Part shown: piece by piece, positions 25,933 through 36,548 of the stretch
Layout of the letters: each line of letters starts with the position of its first letter
Numbering within the stretch: position 1 is the stretch's first letter
From: Microbacterium sp. LWH7-1.2
GTDB taxonomy: Bacteria > Actinomycetota > Actinomycetes > Actinomycetales > Microbacteriaceae
Direction of reading: 5' to 3'
DNA: 64,000 nucleotides
Assembly (NCBI RefSeq): GCF_038397755.1
Contig: NZ_CP151637.1
Location: forward strand, 4,030,001 to 4,094,000
The notes under the pieces: generated by a model
The model's database searches: none
Seen by the model: only the letters and a program-made list of their open reading frames with translations
What the model was told of the DNA's origin: nothing
Made by a program: the position numbers and the translations under genes

Positions 25933-27477
25933 TCAGCCGTGAAGGAAGTCCTGTCGCGGGGCAACGACGGCGTCCTCGAGGAACAGTTTGATGACCGGTC
26001 CTCCGGCGAGAGGAGAGCGCGCCGGCAGAGTCACGATTAGTTCAGGAGACGTCTGCTCCCACGCCACGGGGCCGGCGGCCCCGAGCACGCTGACCTCGCG
26101 TATGCCGCGGTCGAGCAGGCCGGCGCCTGTGCCGAGGGCGCGGACGCGCGCGACCCCGTCCTCGGGCTCTGCGAGGAGGATCGCGTACAGATAGTCGCCC
26201 GTGACGTCGTGTCTCGTGGTGAAGCGGATGTCCGAAGACTCATAGGCGGGGGAGTCGGCGTCCACGAAGGAGCCGACGACCGGCTGTGTCGGACCCTCCT
26301 GCGCGACTCGCCAGGGCCGCGTGCCGTAGATCGCCTCGCCATTGCGGACCAGCCAGTCTCCGAGGCCCTCGAGGACCCGCTGCTCGGCATCCGGGATCGT
26401 CCCATCAGGCTTGGGGCCGACGTTGAGCAGGAGCAGGCCGTTCTTCGACACCGTGTCTGCGAGCTCGGCGACGAGGGTGTCGACCGTCTTGTACTCGTGG
26501 TCCTCGATCCAGCTCCACGACGTCTTCGAGACGGCGGTGTCGTTCTGCCACACAGCCGGTCGGATCCCGCCCATGGTCCCGCGCTCGATGTCGTAAACGG
26601 CGCTGCCCTCGGCGAAGGCGTCCCACTTGTAGTTGATCACGACCTCACGCCCCCACTCGACCGCGCGGTTGTAATAGTACGCAGCGAGCATGAGCCGGTA
26701 CGGCTCGAACGCGGGCTGCTCGAGCCACCAGTCGAACCACAGCACCTGCGGTCGATACTTGTCGACGATCTCCACGGTGCGCAGCAACCAGTCCTCGAGG
26801 AAGCGCTCGTTGGGCGCCACCTCTTCACGCTGGGCGGGACCGTAGAAGTCTGCGTAGGCCGGGTCGCGTACGTCCGAGTCGAACCGCGAGCCTCCGTTCA
26901 TGAAGAACCAGTGCTCCGCCCTGTGCGATGAGGCGCCGGGCACCATCCAAGCCTGGTCGACAGCGTCCGTGAGATCGCCGAAGACATCACGGCGGGGGCC
27001 GATCGCCGCGGCGTTCCATCGCGAGCGCTGAGTCTCGTACATCGCGAAGCCGTCGTGATGCTCAGCGACGGGAACGACGAACTGCGCCCCGGCGCGCTTG
27101 AACAGGGCCGCCCATTCGTGCGGATCGAAGTCATGCATGGTGAAGTGAGGGATGAAGTCCTTGTACCCGAAGTCGCGGTGCTCGCCGAACGTCTCGCGGT
27201 GGTGCGCGAAGTCGGGGGAGGCCTCGAGGTACATGTTGCGCGAGTACCACTCGTTGTGGAACGCGGGTACCGAGTAGACGCCCCAGTGGATGAAGATGCC
27301 GAGTTTGGCATCGACGTACCAGCGCGGCGGCTCGTAGTTGCGAAGGGACTCCCAGGTGGCGGAGTATGGGCCCGCTTCGATCACCGCACGTACTTCCGCT
27401 AACGCCGCCGAGTTGTCCGACACGTCGACGGGGGCGGGCAACGAGTTCGGGTCGAGCGGCGAGAAGGGTCCGGTCAT
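25933..27477 (-). CDS. GH29 alpha-L-fucosidase
   Basis: A 514-residue protein with ATG 27477 behind AAGGAGAAAG. GH29 features are GIFIHWGVYSVPAFHNEWYS, AEHHDGFAMYET and the nucleophile Asp in VLWFDWWLE. SWSWIEDHEYKTVDTLVAEL, then VSKNGLLLLNVGPKPDG, closes the barrel, and a C-terminal beta-sandwich follows. No signal peptide is present, so it is cytosolic. It removes terminal alpha-L-fucose with retention of configuration. It is the second gene of a two-gene operon with GH95 (56-bp gap). The two enzymes have different mechanisms and linkage preferences, which suggests a glycan carrying more than one fucose linkage. Confidence 0.92.
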   Translation of the reverse strand: MTGPFSPLDPNSLPAPVDVSDNSAALAEVRAVIEAGPYSATWESLRNYEPPRWYVDAKLGIFIHWGVYSVPAFHNEWYSRNMYLEASPDFAHHRETFGEHRDFGYKDFIPHFTMHDFDPHEWAALFKRAGAQFVVPVAEHHDGFAMYETQRSRWNAAAIGPRRDVFGDLTDAVDQAWMVPGASSHRAEHWFFMNGGSRFDSDVRDPAYADFYGPAQREEVAPNERFLEDWLLRTVEIVDKYRPQVLWFDWWLEQPAFEPYRLMLAAYYYNRAVEWGREVVINYKWDAFAEGSAVYDIERGTMGGIRPAVWQNDTAVSKTSWSWIEDHEYKTVDTLVAELADTVSKNGLLLLNVGPKPDGTIPDAEQRVLEGLGDWLVRNGEAIYGTRPWRVAQEGPTQPVVGSFVDADSPAYESSDIRFTTRHDVTGDYLYAILLAEPEDGVARVRALGTGAGLLDRGIREVSVLGAAGPVAWEQTSPELIVTLPARSPLAGGPVIKLFLEDAVVAPRQDFLHG

Positions 27478-27533
27478 TTGGAATCTTTCTCCTTGTTATC
27501 GTGGAACACTTTGCGGGGTCGCGGGCTGGCTGA

Positions 27534-29870
27534 TCATGTGACGAGGACCGAATAGCGGCCGGGTTCGCCGCGCCAGGTCAGCCGTCGGCGATCCCTGAGG
27601 TCGAGCGTCTCCTTCACCACATCCACGAGGCCCTGAGGGCCGATCACGCGCGTCTTGAGGTGCGCGGCGAGTTCGATCGTCGTCTCGATGCCCGGTTGGT
27701 GGATCGTGGCCGATTCGAGCGTGTGGTCTGTCCACGTGATCCCGACGGTGTAGCCGCCGCGAGCACGCAGCCCTCGAACGGACCCTGCGGACCAACTCGG
27801 AGGCAGGGTCGGCAGAAGGCTGATGGCCCCGTCGTGGCTCTGCAGGAGCAGTTCCGCCATGCCGGCGCTACCACCGAGGTTCCCATCGATCTGGAACACT
27901 GGTGCGCGTGCTTCCAGGGGGTGCATATCGAGGAGTGATTCAGAACTGAGCTTTTCAACGAGCCCACGGATCGACTCCTCAGCGAGCGCGGCATCGCCCA
28001 AGCGGGCAGCAAGACACAGCGCCCATGCGGTGCTCCAGCCGGTGTGGCCTCCGCCGTTCGCGAGCCGGACCCGCAGCGCCCGTGCAGCAGCCTCGAGTAG
28101 CTCTGGATTGCGCCTCCGCGTGATGCGGGAGCCCGGAAACACCCCGTATAGATGGGACACATGACGATGACCGAGCTCCATGGGGATGCGCTCGGAGGCC
28201 CATTCGAGCAGGTCGCCGGCCTCGCCGACGAGCGGTGGGCGAACCCGAGCAAGGGCAGTGGCCACCTCGTCGATCAGGCCGGCGTTCGCGTCGCCCGCGA
28301 TACGGCCCGCCACCAGGTAATTGTTGAATGCCTCGAGGACGAGCTCCTGATCCATTGCGGCGCCGCGGGAGACGGCGTGATAGGCGCCGTCGAGTTCGAA
28401 GGCGTGCTCCGGAGATGTCGAGGGGCTGAAGACGAGCCATCCGTCCTCGTCCTCTTCCAACATGTCGAGCGCGAAGCTGATCGCCGCCTCGAATACCGGC
28501 ACCGCCTTTGCGGCCAGAGATACCGCGTCAGCAGGATCGGCGAAAGCAATGTGCTCGGCAAGATGCGCCGACAGCCAGAGCAGACCCGACGGCCAGTTCG
28601 CCCACTCTGGCTTGCCGCTGACGGCGGGCGTGAATCGCCACAGATCAGTGTTGTGATGGACCGTCGAACCGCGCGCGGCATAGACCGTTCGAGCGGTCTG
28701 GCGGCCAGCGACAGCAAGGTCGGAGAGCAGGTCCAGCAGCGGGAGATGCAGCTCGGCAAGGCCCGTCACCTCCGCCGGCCAGTAGTTCATCTGCGCGTTG
28801 ATGTTCGTGGTGTAGTTGCAACTCCAGGATGGGCGGCGGGTGGTGTTCCAGATGCCCTGTAGATTCGCAGGCTGCGTGCCTTCTCGCGAACTCGCGATCA
28901 GCAAGTACCGCCCCAGAGCGAAGTAGCTCTCCGCTACAGCGGCGGATTCATTCTTGGACGGGGAGAGATCAAGCTCGACGCGGTCGAAAAGCGCTCTGTG
29001 ATCAGAGACGTGCTCCCGCAGAAGCTGGTCGGTCGTGTGGTCAAGGGCCGCAGCCACGACAGAGCGCGCCTCCTCCGCGAGCGCCGGAAGGTCAGCCACC
29101 GGGCTTCTGCCCCATCCACGGAATCCGGTGACGGCGGAAGCGATCAAGCGTCGGCTCCCGCCCCGCTCCTCGCACGCGATCGCGATCGCCCAGCCCATCC
29201 CCGCGGCTACGGTGCCCTCGGGGCCAGGCGTCGATTCGTCGTAGATCAGATCCTGGCCAGCCGCCATCACGTACTCTGGCAGGGCGTGGCTCGGCGCGCG
29301 GCCCGTCGCCACCACCCAGCTCGTGCCTCCCACGACCCGCTCGATGACGCTGTGGGGGTGTTGGCTTTCGAACGTCACCGTGCCATCGCCGGCTTCTCCC
29401 GTCGCCTCGGCAACCAGGACGCCGTGTGGTGAAGTGACGAATGTGCTCAGCTCGGCTGGACCCGACTCACTCAGATAGCGGACCGCGGCCACGGCCGACG
29501 CAAGGTCCAGCTCCCGCGAGTAGGCGGCCGCATCTGCCTGCGCATCACTCAGCGCGGCTCCATACCGCCACGTGATCCGTCCCAGGGGCTGGTACGACTG
29601 TGTCCACCCATCGCTTTGGAGGCCAGTGGCGAGCCGGTCCGCGTCGGCGTAGCGGTGATGGCGGATCGCGGCGCGCACGTCCTCGATCGCGGTCGAGGGG
29701 GACACCGGGGCGACACCCTGCGGTCCGCCCGACCACAGGGTGTCGACGTTGACGTCGAAAGACTCTGCGACCGTCTGCCCTCCGACGGCTGCTCCGAGTG
29801 ACCCGTTGCCGAGCAGGAAGCAGTCCAGGAACTGGCGGGCGGGGCTATCGAGCGTGATTCGCTTTGTCAT
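27534..29870 (-). CDS. GH95 alpha-L-fucosidase
   Basis: A 778-residue protein. GH95 catalytic elements are visible: the Asn pair in [12 protein letters not shown], the acid Glu in [10 protein letters not shown] and the Asp region [20 protein letters not shown]. The start [24 protein letters not shown] N-terminus is normal for the family. No signal peptide. It hydrolyses alpha-1,2-linked (sometimes 1,3/1,4 or L-galactosyl) fucose with inversion. It is first in the operon with GH29. Its leader holds a 31-bp G/C homopolymer only 16 bp before the start codon, and the likely promoter lies 370-420 bp upstream. The ribosome-binding site is weak (GGAAC). Confidence 0.92.
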   Translation of the reverse strand: MTKRITLDSPARQFLDCFLLGNGSLGAAVGGQTVAESFDVNVDTLWSGGPQGVAPVSPSTAIEDVRAAIRHHRYADADRLATGLQSDGWTQSYQPLGRITWRYGAALSDAQADAAAYSRELDLASAVAAVRYLSESGPAELSTFVTSPHGVLVAEATGEAGDGTVTFESQHPHSVIERVVGGTSWVVATGRAPSHALPEYVMAAGQDLIYDESTPGPEGTVAAGMGWAIAIACEERGGSRRLIASAVTGFRGWGRSPVADLPALAEEARSVVAAALDHTTDQLLREHVSDHRALFDRVELDLSPSKNESAAVAESYFALGRYLLIASSREGTQPANLQGIWNTTRRPSWSCNYTTNINAQMNYWPAEVTGLAELHLPLLDLLSDLAVAGRQTARTVYAARGSTVHHNTDLWRFTPAVSGKPEWANWPSGLLWLSAHLAEHIAFADPADAVSLAAKAVPVFEAAISFALDMLEEDEDGWLVFSPSTSPEHAFELDGAYHAVSRGAAMDQELVLEAFNNYLVAGRIAGDANAGLIDEVATALARVRPPLVGEAGDLLEWASERIPMELGHRHVSHLYGVFPGSRITRRRNPELLEAAARALRVRLANGGGHTGWSTAWALCLAARLGDAALAEESIRGLVEKLSSESLLDMHPLEARAPVFQIDGNLGGSAGMAELLLQSHDGAISLLPTLPPSWSAGSVRGLRARGGYTVGITWTDHTLESATIHQPGIETTIELAAHLKTRVIGPQGLVDVVKETLDLRDRRRLTWRGEPGRYSVLVT

Positions 29871-29884
29871 CGGGGTTCCAAGTT

Positions 29885-30228
<344 letters not shown>

Positions 30229-30286
30229 TGTTTACGTAATCATCCGATGTTTAGATTATGCTTTGAAGGTCAGCAAGTGTCAAGCT
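30229..30286 (-). promoter_or_regulatory. Probable promoter and operator of the GH95-GH29 operon
   Basis: On the minus strand, TTGACA (30281-30286 region) and CATAAT are spaced by about 17 bp. TGTTTACGTAATCA (30229-30242) follows. The block CAAATGTTTACGT...GTGTCAAG is recognisably homologous to the importer control region at 20053-20115, but the upstream operator has degenerated. Confidence 0.6.
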
Positions 30287-30389
30287 TCCGGAGCGGGAAG
30301 TCCACGTGGTGTCCCGGCGCATGACCGCGTCAGATGCCCCCGCTCGTCGCCCTCGACCCCGCACTACTTGAAGCGAATGGTCATCAGAC

Positions 30390-31427
30390 CTAAGCTGGGC
30401 GCTCGCCGAAGGGGCCGGTCGATGCTCGGAGGATGAACTCCGTGTCGATCAAGCGTCTTCCAGCTGGGACCTCGCGCCGCTCGATCTGGTCCACGAGCAG
30501 CGTCACAGCGGTTGCGCCTGCGATCTCGAAATGCTGGCGTACCGTCGTGAGCGGGGGCCAGAATTGCGCCGACTCGGCCATGTCGTCGAACCCGACGACG
30601 CTGACGGCTGCGGGAACGGCGACTCCACGCTCGTGAAACGCGCGAAGCGCGCCGAGCGCCATCTGGTCATTTGCGGCGAAGACCGCGCTCACCCCGCCGC
30701 GAGCCACGAGTTCGAGACCGGCCGCGTAGCCCGAATCCGGTGTCCAATCGCCGATCACCGGGTCGGGGATGAGGCGATCAGCGTCCTCGAGGAGAGAACG
30801 CCACGCTCTGGCACGTGCAGCCGCGGCGTTCGACTCAGGTGGTCCAGCGATATGCCAGACCGTTGGGTGGCCGAGGGACAGGAGATGGTCGACGGCGAGT
30901 CGGGCCCCTTGCTCCTGATTCGCGTCCACCGACGGGTGGTCGAAGGCAGCCCCAGCATCGACGATCACCGCGGGGACCCCCGAGGGCAGCTCGAGCGCGG
31001 CAGTGGCGGACTTGCTCGTCTCCAGGATGAGGATGATGCCGTCGACGGCGTCCTGTCCGAGCCTCCGCATAGCCCAGGAGAAGTCGGCGGTGCCCGGTTC
31101 GTCGGGGGCGTGTTGTATTGAGATCAGTTCGACCGCGTAGCTCCTCCGCGCGGCTTCGTCGGCGATCGCGCTCACGGTTCGAATGTTGCCGAGGGTCTCG
31201 AGTCCGAATGCGACAACGGCGATAGAGCGGAACTCGCCGCTCCGAAGGGCCCTGGCAGCGATGTTCGGACGGTAGCCGAGTTCCTCCATCGCCAGTTCAA
31301 CACGTCGGCGGGTTCGCTCGGCGACGTTCCCGATGTTGTTGGCGACCCGCGAGACGGTCTGACCGGACACGCCTGCGAGCTCGGCCACGTCGCGCATGGA
31401 CACTGACCGAGAGCGCTCTGACGGCAT
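30390..31427 (-). CDS. LacI-family regulator 2
   Basis: A 345-residue protein starting at ATG 31427. The helix-turn-helix is SVSMRDVAELAGVSGQTVSR and the hinge is ELGYRPNIAARALRSGEF. The ligand domain is closely similar to regulator 1 (identical runs include DFSWAMRRL and DGIILILET). The recognition helix residues GVSGQTVSR match, so both proteins should read the same operator. It lies upstream of and in line with the fucosidase operon. A TGTTGACGTGAACA-like site stands before its own start, suggesting autoregulation. Effector-pocket differences between the two paralogues could let them sense different sugars. Confidence 0.9.
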   Translation of the reverse strand: MPSERSRSVSMRDVAELAGVSGQTVSRVANNIGNVAERTRRRVELAMEELGYRPNIAARALRSGEFRSIAVVAFGLETLGNIRTVSAIADEAARRSYAVELISIQHAPDEPGTADFSWAMRRLGQDAVDGIILILETSKSATAALELPSGVPAVIVDAGAAFDHPSVDANQEQGARLAVDHLLSLGHPTVWHIAGPPESNAAAARARAWRSLLEDADRLIPDPVIGDWTPDSGYAAGLELVARGGVSAVFAANDQMALGALRAFHERGVAVPAAVSVVGFDDMAESAQFWPPLTTVRQHFEIAGATAVTLLVDQIERREVPAGRRLIDTEFILRASTGPFGERPA

Positions 31428-31455
31428 CGGCACCCTTTCCAACCGGCTTGCTATC

Positions 31456-31469
31456 CGTTGACGTGAACA
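31456..31469. promoter_or_regulatory. LacI-type operator before regulator 2
   Basis: CGTTGACGTGAACA matches 13 of 14 bases of the operator core at 21258-21271. It is 29 bp before the regulator's ATG. Confidence 0.6.
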
Positions 31470-31810
31470 GGGTACCCGTCGGTACGTACATGTGGACTCT
31501 CCGTTCGGTTTTCGAAGAACTCCTCTAAGCGGATGAGCGGGCACGGAGCCACTCTGATCAATGCAGCTTGCAGTTCGGATCCTGTGGGCTCTGAATCGGC
31601 GCGACACGGGATCGCTGTGCGGCTCGTCCGTCACGCCTTCGATCGGGAAGCCTTCCCAATCGCCTAGATGTTCACTCGATGACGCCACTCATCTCGTCGC
31701 CGAACACGAGGGGCGAGACGCGAGCATGACATCTCCGCAAGTCGTCAGATGTATCGTATCGAACCGCCCAGGATGGGCGGGAAGTCAGGCGAACCAGAGG
31801 CCTATTGATA
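31470..31810. other. Divergent intergenic region
   Basis: It lies between LacI regulator 2 and the aldo/keto reductase. I see no gene here. Its edges hold the operator at 31456-31469 and the shared element at 31811-31827. Confidence 0.5.
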
Positions 31811-31827
31811 TGATCTACTCCGTACAC
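31811..31827. promoter_or_regulatory. Shared element, candidate GntR site before the fucose-oxidation genes
   Basis: TCTACTCCGTACAC (31814-31827) is the reverse complement of GTGTACGGAGTAGA. Nearly the same word, with a 3-base insertion, stands before the gntR start (34923-34940). A TATGAT-like -10 (31810-31815) overlaps it. Confidence 0.4.
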
Positions 31828-31872
31828 CGGGCCGGTTCGCGGGCCGGGGCTGTCTGCTGTGAGGAGGTTCGG

Positions 31873-32892
31873 ATGTCTGTCGTGCATTCGCCTGGGTCGG
31901 TGAAGTCATTGGGTCCACTCGGATTCGGGGCGGCCCAGCTTGGCAATCTGGGGCGGGAGACCACGAATGAGGACGCGCGGGCCGCCGTTGATGCTGCGTG
32001 GGACGAGGGCATCCGATATTTCGACACTGCCCCGCACTATGGTCTCGGGCTTTCCGAGTGCCGTCTCGGCGCGGCGCTTGCGGATCGTCCGCGAGACCAA
32101 TTCGTCCTGTCCACCAAAGTCGGCAGGCTCGTCGTGGACGACCCGGCAGGCGTCGTGCGTCCGGACGATGAAGGGTTTGTCGTGTCCGGCGTGCGAAGGC
32201 GTCGCTGGGATCTGAGCCGCGACGGCATCCGCCGCTCGATCGAGGAGAGCCTCACGCGCCTTTCTCTCGACACGGTGGACATCGCATACCTGCATGACCC
32301 GGATGCCTTGCGGACGCAGGCCCTCGATGAAGCGCTGCCCGCCCTTATCGAGCTTCGCGAGGAAGGAGTGGTGCGCGCCGTCGGCGCCGGAATGAATCAA
32401 TCCGCGATGCTCGCCGAATTCGTTCGCGAGCTGCCGATCGACGTGGTGATGCTCGCGGGTCGCTTCACCTTGTTCGAGCAGACTGCGCTCGACGATCTCT
32501 TGCCGCTCGCCCTCCAGCGCGGAACAAGTGTCGTCGCGGCCGGCGTTTACAACTCCGGACTGCTCAGCAGAGCGGTCGTTCCCGACGACGCGTCCTACGA
32601 CTACGGCCCCGCGCCCCGTCTGATCATCGAGCGAGTGCGCGAGATCGCTGCGATTTGTGCACGTTACGGTGCAGACCTGCCGACGGTCGCCGCCCAGTTC
32701 CCGCTTCGGCATCCGGCGATCTCCTCCGTCGTGATCGGAATGAGGACGGCATCCCACGTGCGCAGCAATATCCAGCGGCTCCACACTGCGATCGACCCGG
32801 AACTCTGGTCGGCGCTCGCCGACGCCGACGTGATCCCGGTCGATCTCGCCACACAGCCCATCGCGCCTTCGACCGAAGAGGCATCGCTATGA
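31873..32892 (+). CDS. Aldo/keto reductase, probable L-fucose (D-threo-aldose) dehydrogenase
   Basis: A 339-residue protein with ATG 31873 behind GAGGAGG. The AKR barrel shows the catalytic set Asp (YFDTAPHYG), Tyr (HYGLG), Lys (LSTKVGR) and a His in YLHDPDA. The sequence [14 protein letters not shown] and the spacing fit the group of D-threo-aldose 1-dehydrogenases/L-fucose dehydrogenases. It would oxidise L-fucose to fuconolactone with NAD(P)+. It is directly coupled (ATGA overlap) to L-fuconate dehydratase, which supports the assignment. Other sugar dehydrogenase specificities remain possible. Confidence 0.8.
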   Translation: MSVVHSPGSVKSLGPLGFGAAQLGNLGRETTNEDARAAVDAAWDEGIRYFDTAPHYGLGLSECRLGAALADRPRDQFVLSTKVGRLVVDDPAGVVRPDDEGFVVSGVRRRRWDLSRDGIRRSIEESLTRLSLDTVDIAYLHDPDALRTQALDEALPALIELREEGVVRAVGAGMNQSAMLAEFVRELPIDVVMLAGRFTLFEQTALDDLLPLALQRGTSVVAAGVYNSGLLSRAVVPDDASYDYGPAPRLIIERVREIAAICARYGADLPTVAAQFPLRHPAISSVVIGMRTASHVRSNIQRLHTAIDPELWSALADADVIPVDLATQPIAPSTEEASL

Positions 32893-34214
32893 CGACCATC
32901 ACCTCCGTGCGCGTCCACGACGTTCGCTTCCCGACGTCCCTCAGCATGGACGGCTCCGACGCGATGAACAAAGACGGCGACTACTCAGCCGCGTACGTCG
33001 TCCTGGAGACGGACGAGCCGGGACTGGCCGGCTACGGCTTCACCTTCACGATCGGTCGCGGCAACGACCTCGCGGTGGAGGCCGCGCGCCAGCGTGCCCT
33101 CCCTCTCATCGGGCTCGACGTCGACGAAGCGGTCGGCGACCTCGGCGGGGTGTATCGCGGTCTCGCGAGTGACTCGCAGTTGCGCTGGCTGGGTCCGGAG
33201 AAGGGCGTGGTGCATCTCGGGATGGCGGCCGCGATGAACGCCATGTGGGATCTCGCTGCTCGTCGAGCCGGCAAGCCTTTGTGGCGCCTCCTCGTCGACA
33301 TGACTCCCGCGCAGCTGGTCGACGCCGCGGATCTGCGTTATCTCTCCGACGCCCTGACGCGGGACGAGGCCATCGCGATCCTCTCCGAGATGGCCACGAC
33401 GCGGGCCGAGCGGATCGCCGCGCTTGAGACACGCGGCGGTTATCCGTGCTATACGACGAGCGCTGGCTGGCTGGGCTACAGCGACGACAAGCTCCGCCGC
33501 TTGCTGCAGGAAGCGGTCGACGCGGGCTATCGGCACCTCAAGCTCAAGGTGGGCGCCGACCTGCAGGACGACATCCGTCGCCTTCGCATCGCGCGCGAGG
33601 TCATCGGGTGGGACACGCACCTGATGATCGATGCGAATCAGGTATGGGATGTGCCGGAGGCGATCGAATGGATCAGCGCTCTGGCGGAGTTCAAGCCGCT
33701 ATGGATCGAGGAGCCGACGAGCCCCGATGACGTGCTCGGCCACGCTGCAGTCCGTAGGGCGGTGGCGCCGATCGGCGTCGCGACCGGAGAGCACGGCATG
33801 AATCGAGTGCTGTTCAAGCAGATGTTCCAGGCGGAGGCCATCGACTTCTGTCAGCTCGACTCCGCCCGCCTGGCAAGCGTAAACGAGATCCTCGCCGTGT
33901 ATCTCATGGCGAAGAAGTTCGACGTACCGGTGTGCCCGCACGCAGGAGGAGTGGGGCTCTGCGAGCTCGTCCAGCATTTGTCGATCTTCGACTATGTGGC
34001 CATCTCCGGCTCGCTGGAGAATCGAGTCACCGAGTTCGTCGATCACCTGCATGAGCACTTCGTCGATCCGTGCATCGTCGAGAACGGGCACTATGTCCTG
34101 CCCTCCCGACCCGGATACAGCGCCCAGATGTTCGAGTCATCGGTGGCGGAGTGGGGCTTCCCCTCCGGCGGCTACTGGGCGTCAACGCGTGACGAGGAGT
34201 TGTCGGTCGCATGA
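32889..34214 (+). CDS. L-fuconate dehydratase (enolase superfamily)
   Basis: A 441-residue protein. The N-terminal loop [20 protein letters not shown] is characteristic of fuconate dehydratases within the mandelate-racemase subgroup. Catalytic elements: KxK in [10 protein letters not shown], metal ligands in [20 protein letters not shown] and ATGEHGMNR, and the His base in [11 protein letters not shown]. It removes water from L-fuconate to give 2-keto-3-deoxy-L-fuconate, in the non-phosphorylating fucose route. The lactonase and the ketodeoxyfuconate dehydrogenase or aldolase are not in the window. It converges on gntR with a 43-bp tail overlap. Confidence 0.88.
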   Translation: MTTITSVRVHDVRFPTSLSMDGSDAMNKDGDYSAAYVVLETDEPGLAGYGFTFTIGRGNDLAVEAARQRALPLIGLDVDEAVGDLGGVYRGLASDSQLRWLGPEKGVVHLGMAAAMNAMWDLAARRAGKPLWRLLVDMTPAQLVDAADLRYLSDALTRDEAIAILSEMATTRAERIAALETRGGYPCYTTSAGWLGYSDDKLRRLLQEAVDAGYRHLKLKVGADLQDDIRRLRIAREVIGWDTHLMIDANQVWDVPEAIEWISALAEFKPLWIEEPTSPDDVLGHAAVRRAVAPIGVATGEHGMNRVLFKQMFQAEAIDFCQLDSARLASVNEILAVYLMAKKFDVPVCPHAGGVGLCELVQHLSIFDYVAISGSLENRVTEFVDHLHEHFVDPCIVENGHYVLPSRPGYSAQMFESSVAEWGFPSGGYWASTRDEELSVA

Positions 34215-34915
34215 TCGACCGCGAATAGTTCGACTCCGAGGATGTGGGCCGCCATCCTGATGCGGGCGCCGTCGGGACTTCCCGCACGCAACTGATCGAC
34301 GATGGCACGGTGCTCGGCCTGCGTCGCGGCAATGGAGCCCCCCTCACGCACAGCGCGCCCGATCCGGATGCGCATGGTGCGTCCGACCAGCGAGTCTATG
34401 AACGCGGCGAGTGTGGGGTTCTCAGCCGCTTGTGCGATGCGGGCGTGGAATTCCGAGTCGCCGTCAATGAACGCCTCGACGTCCATCGCGTCGAGATCGG
34501 CGGCCAATGCGTCCATCCGGTCGAGGATGGCCTCGAGCTCGGACAATCCAGACTCGTCGATGCACGTCGCCGCCAGGGCAGCGCTCTCGACCTCGAGAAA
34601 TCGGCGCACCTGCAGCAACTGGCCGCTCGTGGAGGGATCTCGCAGGTCGGCCAGGAACGCCAGCGAACTCATGAGCACAGAGGGGTCCAACGAGGTCACG
34701 TACGTTCCGTCGCCCTGGCGTGTCTCAAGGACCCCAAGGATCACGAGCGCGCGCACACCTTCACGGAGCGGTCCGCGCGATACGCCGAGCGCTGCGGCGA
34801 GTTCCTTCTCGATGGGAAGGCGCGAGCCGGCCGAAAGGCTGCCGTCAACAATCATCGCCTTGATGCCATGGATGACAACGTCTGTCTGCGACCGGATCGG
34901 GTCGGGGGTGGTCAT
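34172..34915 (-). CDS. GntR-family (FadR/FCD subgroup) regulator
   Basis: A 247-residue protein starting at ATG 34915. The winged helix-turn-helix is [20 protein letters not shown], then [21 protein letters not shown]. The C-terminal all-helical FCD domain has Asp/His metal ligands ([21 protein letters not shown]). FCD proteins sense sugar acids and related organic acids. Placed convergent to fuconate dehydratase, it probably senses fuconate or 2-keto-3-deoxyfuconate and controls the dehydrogenase/dehydratase pair and itself, through the shared element at 31811 and 34923. Confidence 0.85.
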   Translation of the reverse strand: MTTPDPIRSQTDVVIHGIKAMIVDGSLSAGSRLPIEKELAAALGVSRGPLREGVRALVILGVLETRQGDGTYVTSLDPSVLMSSLAFLADLRDPSTSGQLLQVRRFLEVESAALAATCIDESGLSELEAILDRMDALAADLDAMDVEAFIDGDSEFHARIAQAAENPTLAAFIDSLVGRTMRIRIGRAVREGGSIAATQAEHRAIVDQLRAGSPDGARIRMAAHILGVELFAVDHATDNSSSRVDAQ

Positions 34916-34922
34916 TTCCCCA

Positions 34923-34940
34923 GTGTACGAACGGAGTAGA
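34923..34940. promoter_or_regulatory. Shared element, candidate GntR autoregulatory site
   Basis: GTGTACGAACGGAGTAGA stands 8 bp before the gntR start and matches, with a 3-base insertion, the inverted element before the fucose dehydrogenase gene. Confidence 0.4.
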
Positions 34941-35074
34941 CGGGCACGCCGAGCGATTCGGCGAACACGGGGAGGGGAGAGAGCTTTCCGCGAGTCCCGT
35001 ATCACCGCCCCGATCATCATCGTCTCGGCAGACGTCAAGGACAGCCAGCGAGGAGACCAGGTGCGCGGTCTCGA

Positions 35075-35995
35075 TCATCTGGGTGCGGCTGGCGTGGATG
35101 CGGGATCAGGACCGTGTCTTCGCCGGAAGGGGGTGAGCGTGGAGCGGATCTGCTCGGCTGCACCCCGGTCGTCGTCGAACTGCGCGATGACGGCCAGGTG
35201 CTGACGCAGCTGAAGAATCGGCATCCGCTTTCGCCACTGGCCGTCGAGGTGGGTCAGTTCCGCGTAGCGGTCGAAGAAGGCCCGCGCCTCGGGCGGCGGC
35301 GCCGTCGTCCACAGATGCGCCAGATCTACCTCGGCCCACGTGTAGGAGACCGCGGGATCGATCAAGGCGGGCTGACCGTCGGCCGTGCTCAGGATGTTCT
35401 GCGCCCACAGATCGCCGTGCGTCAGACAGGGCGGCTTGTCGGGAAGTAACTCGGGCAGCCGGCTGCACAGGCGCTCGAGTGCCAGGCGATCTGCGTGGTC
35501 CAATGCGGCCAGGACGCGAGGCTCATCGAGCCACCGCAGCAGCCGATGCTCGGCGAAGAATTCGAATCCGTCGTCCTCCCACGTGTTCACCTGCCTGCGG
35601 CGACCCAGCCAGTTGTCGCGGTGCCAGCCGAACCGCGGGTGGGCCGTGCCCGTGTGCAATCGGGCGAGGACATGCGCAAGCTGTTCCCAGAATGCCGTGC
35701 AGTTCGGACGCGGGCGCATTACCGAGAGGATGAGCACGTCCTCGTCGGCCAGGATCACGTCAGGAGTCGCGACGCCGCCGAGTCTTCGCAGGGCTCCGAG
35801 ACCCTCCACCTCGGTGACGAAGGCGTCGTCCGAAGGCGGCTCTGCGAATGCCTTGACGAAGATGACCTGACCGTCGCTGAGGTGTGCGAGCCCGGCCGTG
35901 GCCGCCAGCCCGCCCGTCACCGGTTCGATCGAGACGAGGTCGGTGACCCCTGCGGAGTGCAGCCGTTCGACGAGCAAGGACCTCGGGTCGAGCAT
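35075..35995 (-). CDS. Fructosamine/ketosamine-3-kinase family protein
   Basis: A 306-residue protein. ATG 35995 is chosen because GAGAGGAAC stands 8 bp before it; longer in-frame starts have no ribosome-binding site. Motifs of the FN3K/APH fold are VTGGLAATAGLAHL, the ATP-contacting VFVKAF-like FVKAFAEPP, the catalytic loop CLTHGDLWAQNIL and the metal Asp in LIDPAVSYTWAE. The family phosphorylates ketosamines (deglycation) or related substrates in the cytosol. It lies at the island edge and its connection to fucose use is unclear. Confidence 0.82.
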   Translation of the reverse strand: MLDPRSLLVERLHSAGVTDLVSIEPVTGGLAATAGLAHLSDGQVIFVKAFAEPPSDDAFVTEVEGLGALRRLGGVATPDVILADEDVLILSVMRPRPNCTAFWEQLAHVLARLHTGTAHPRFGWHRDNWLGRRRQVNTWEDDGFEFFAEHRLLRWLDEPRVLAALDHADRLALERLCSRLPELLPDKPPCLTHGDLWAQNILSTADGQPALIDPAVSYTWAEVDLAHLWTTAPPPEARAFFDRYAELTHLDGQWRKRMPILQLRQHLAVIAQFDDDRGAAEQIRSTLTPFRRRHGPDPASTPAAPR

Positions 35996-36548
35996 CGCAT
36001 GGTTCCTCTCAGTAGCCCCGTGCTTGACGCGCTGTAGTTGGCGGAAGAATCGGGGTCTTCTCGTGCTGGCGCTCCTCGGCGCGGCCACCGTTGTGAGCCA
36101 GGCGTCGACCGAGTTGCCCGGCCGCGACGCGATCTACGGGATCACCGCCTGGAATCTGCTGCACCTCGAGGCACTGGCATCCAGAGAAGACCCAGTTGTT
36201 CTGGCTCTGGAATCGTGACCACGTTTTCCACCATTTGACCCGTCATCAGCGTACCGACGCTCGTCTACCGGCCGTACTGCCTCTTCGATATCGCCAGCCC
36301 CTCCGGAGCGTTCCACGACAGCATGCCGCCGAACACGATGGTGCTCGCGTGGCGGCTCCTCATCGCCTGGCCGATGTAGGGAAGCGCCGCCACCGAGATT
36401 TCGAGGGTTGCGGCATTCGGTGCCATGATGCCGCACGTCACATTGCCCCCTGGTCGGTTCACGCTATCTATGTGGTGCGTCGACGACCGCTGCCGTGTGA
36501 ACTTGGGGGATCATTCCGCAGCTTGTTCGCGAAGGTGGGAGACCGGCG
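35996..36548. other. Gene-poor stretch at the right flank of the island
   Basis: It lies between the FN3K start and the CMD gene. A leftward frame at 36265-36462 (MNRPGGNVTCGIMAPNAATL and on) has amino-acid character but no recognised family and no clear ribosome-binding site. Rightward frames are likewise unrecognised. It is probably debris of a former gene. Confidence 0.4.

Noticed and set aside
30390..31688. Longer LacI regulator starting at 31688
   Set aside because: The extra residues precede the normal helix-turn-helix N-terminus and would cross the operator and promoter region.
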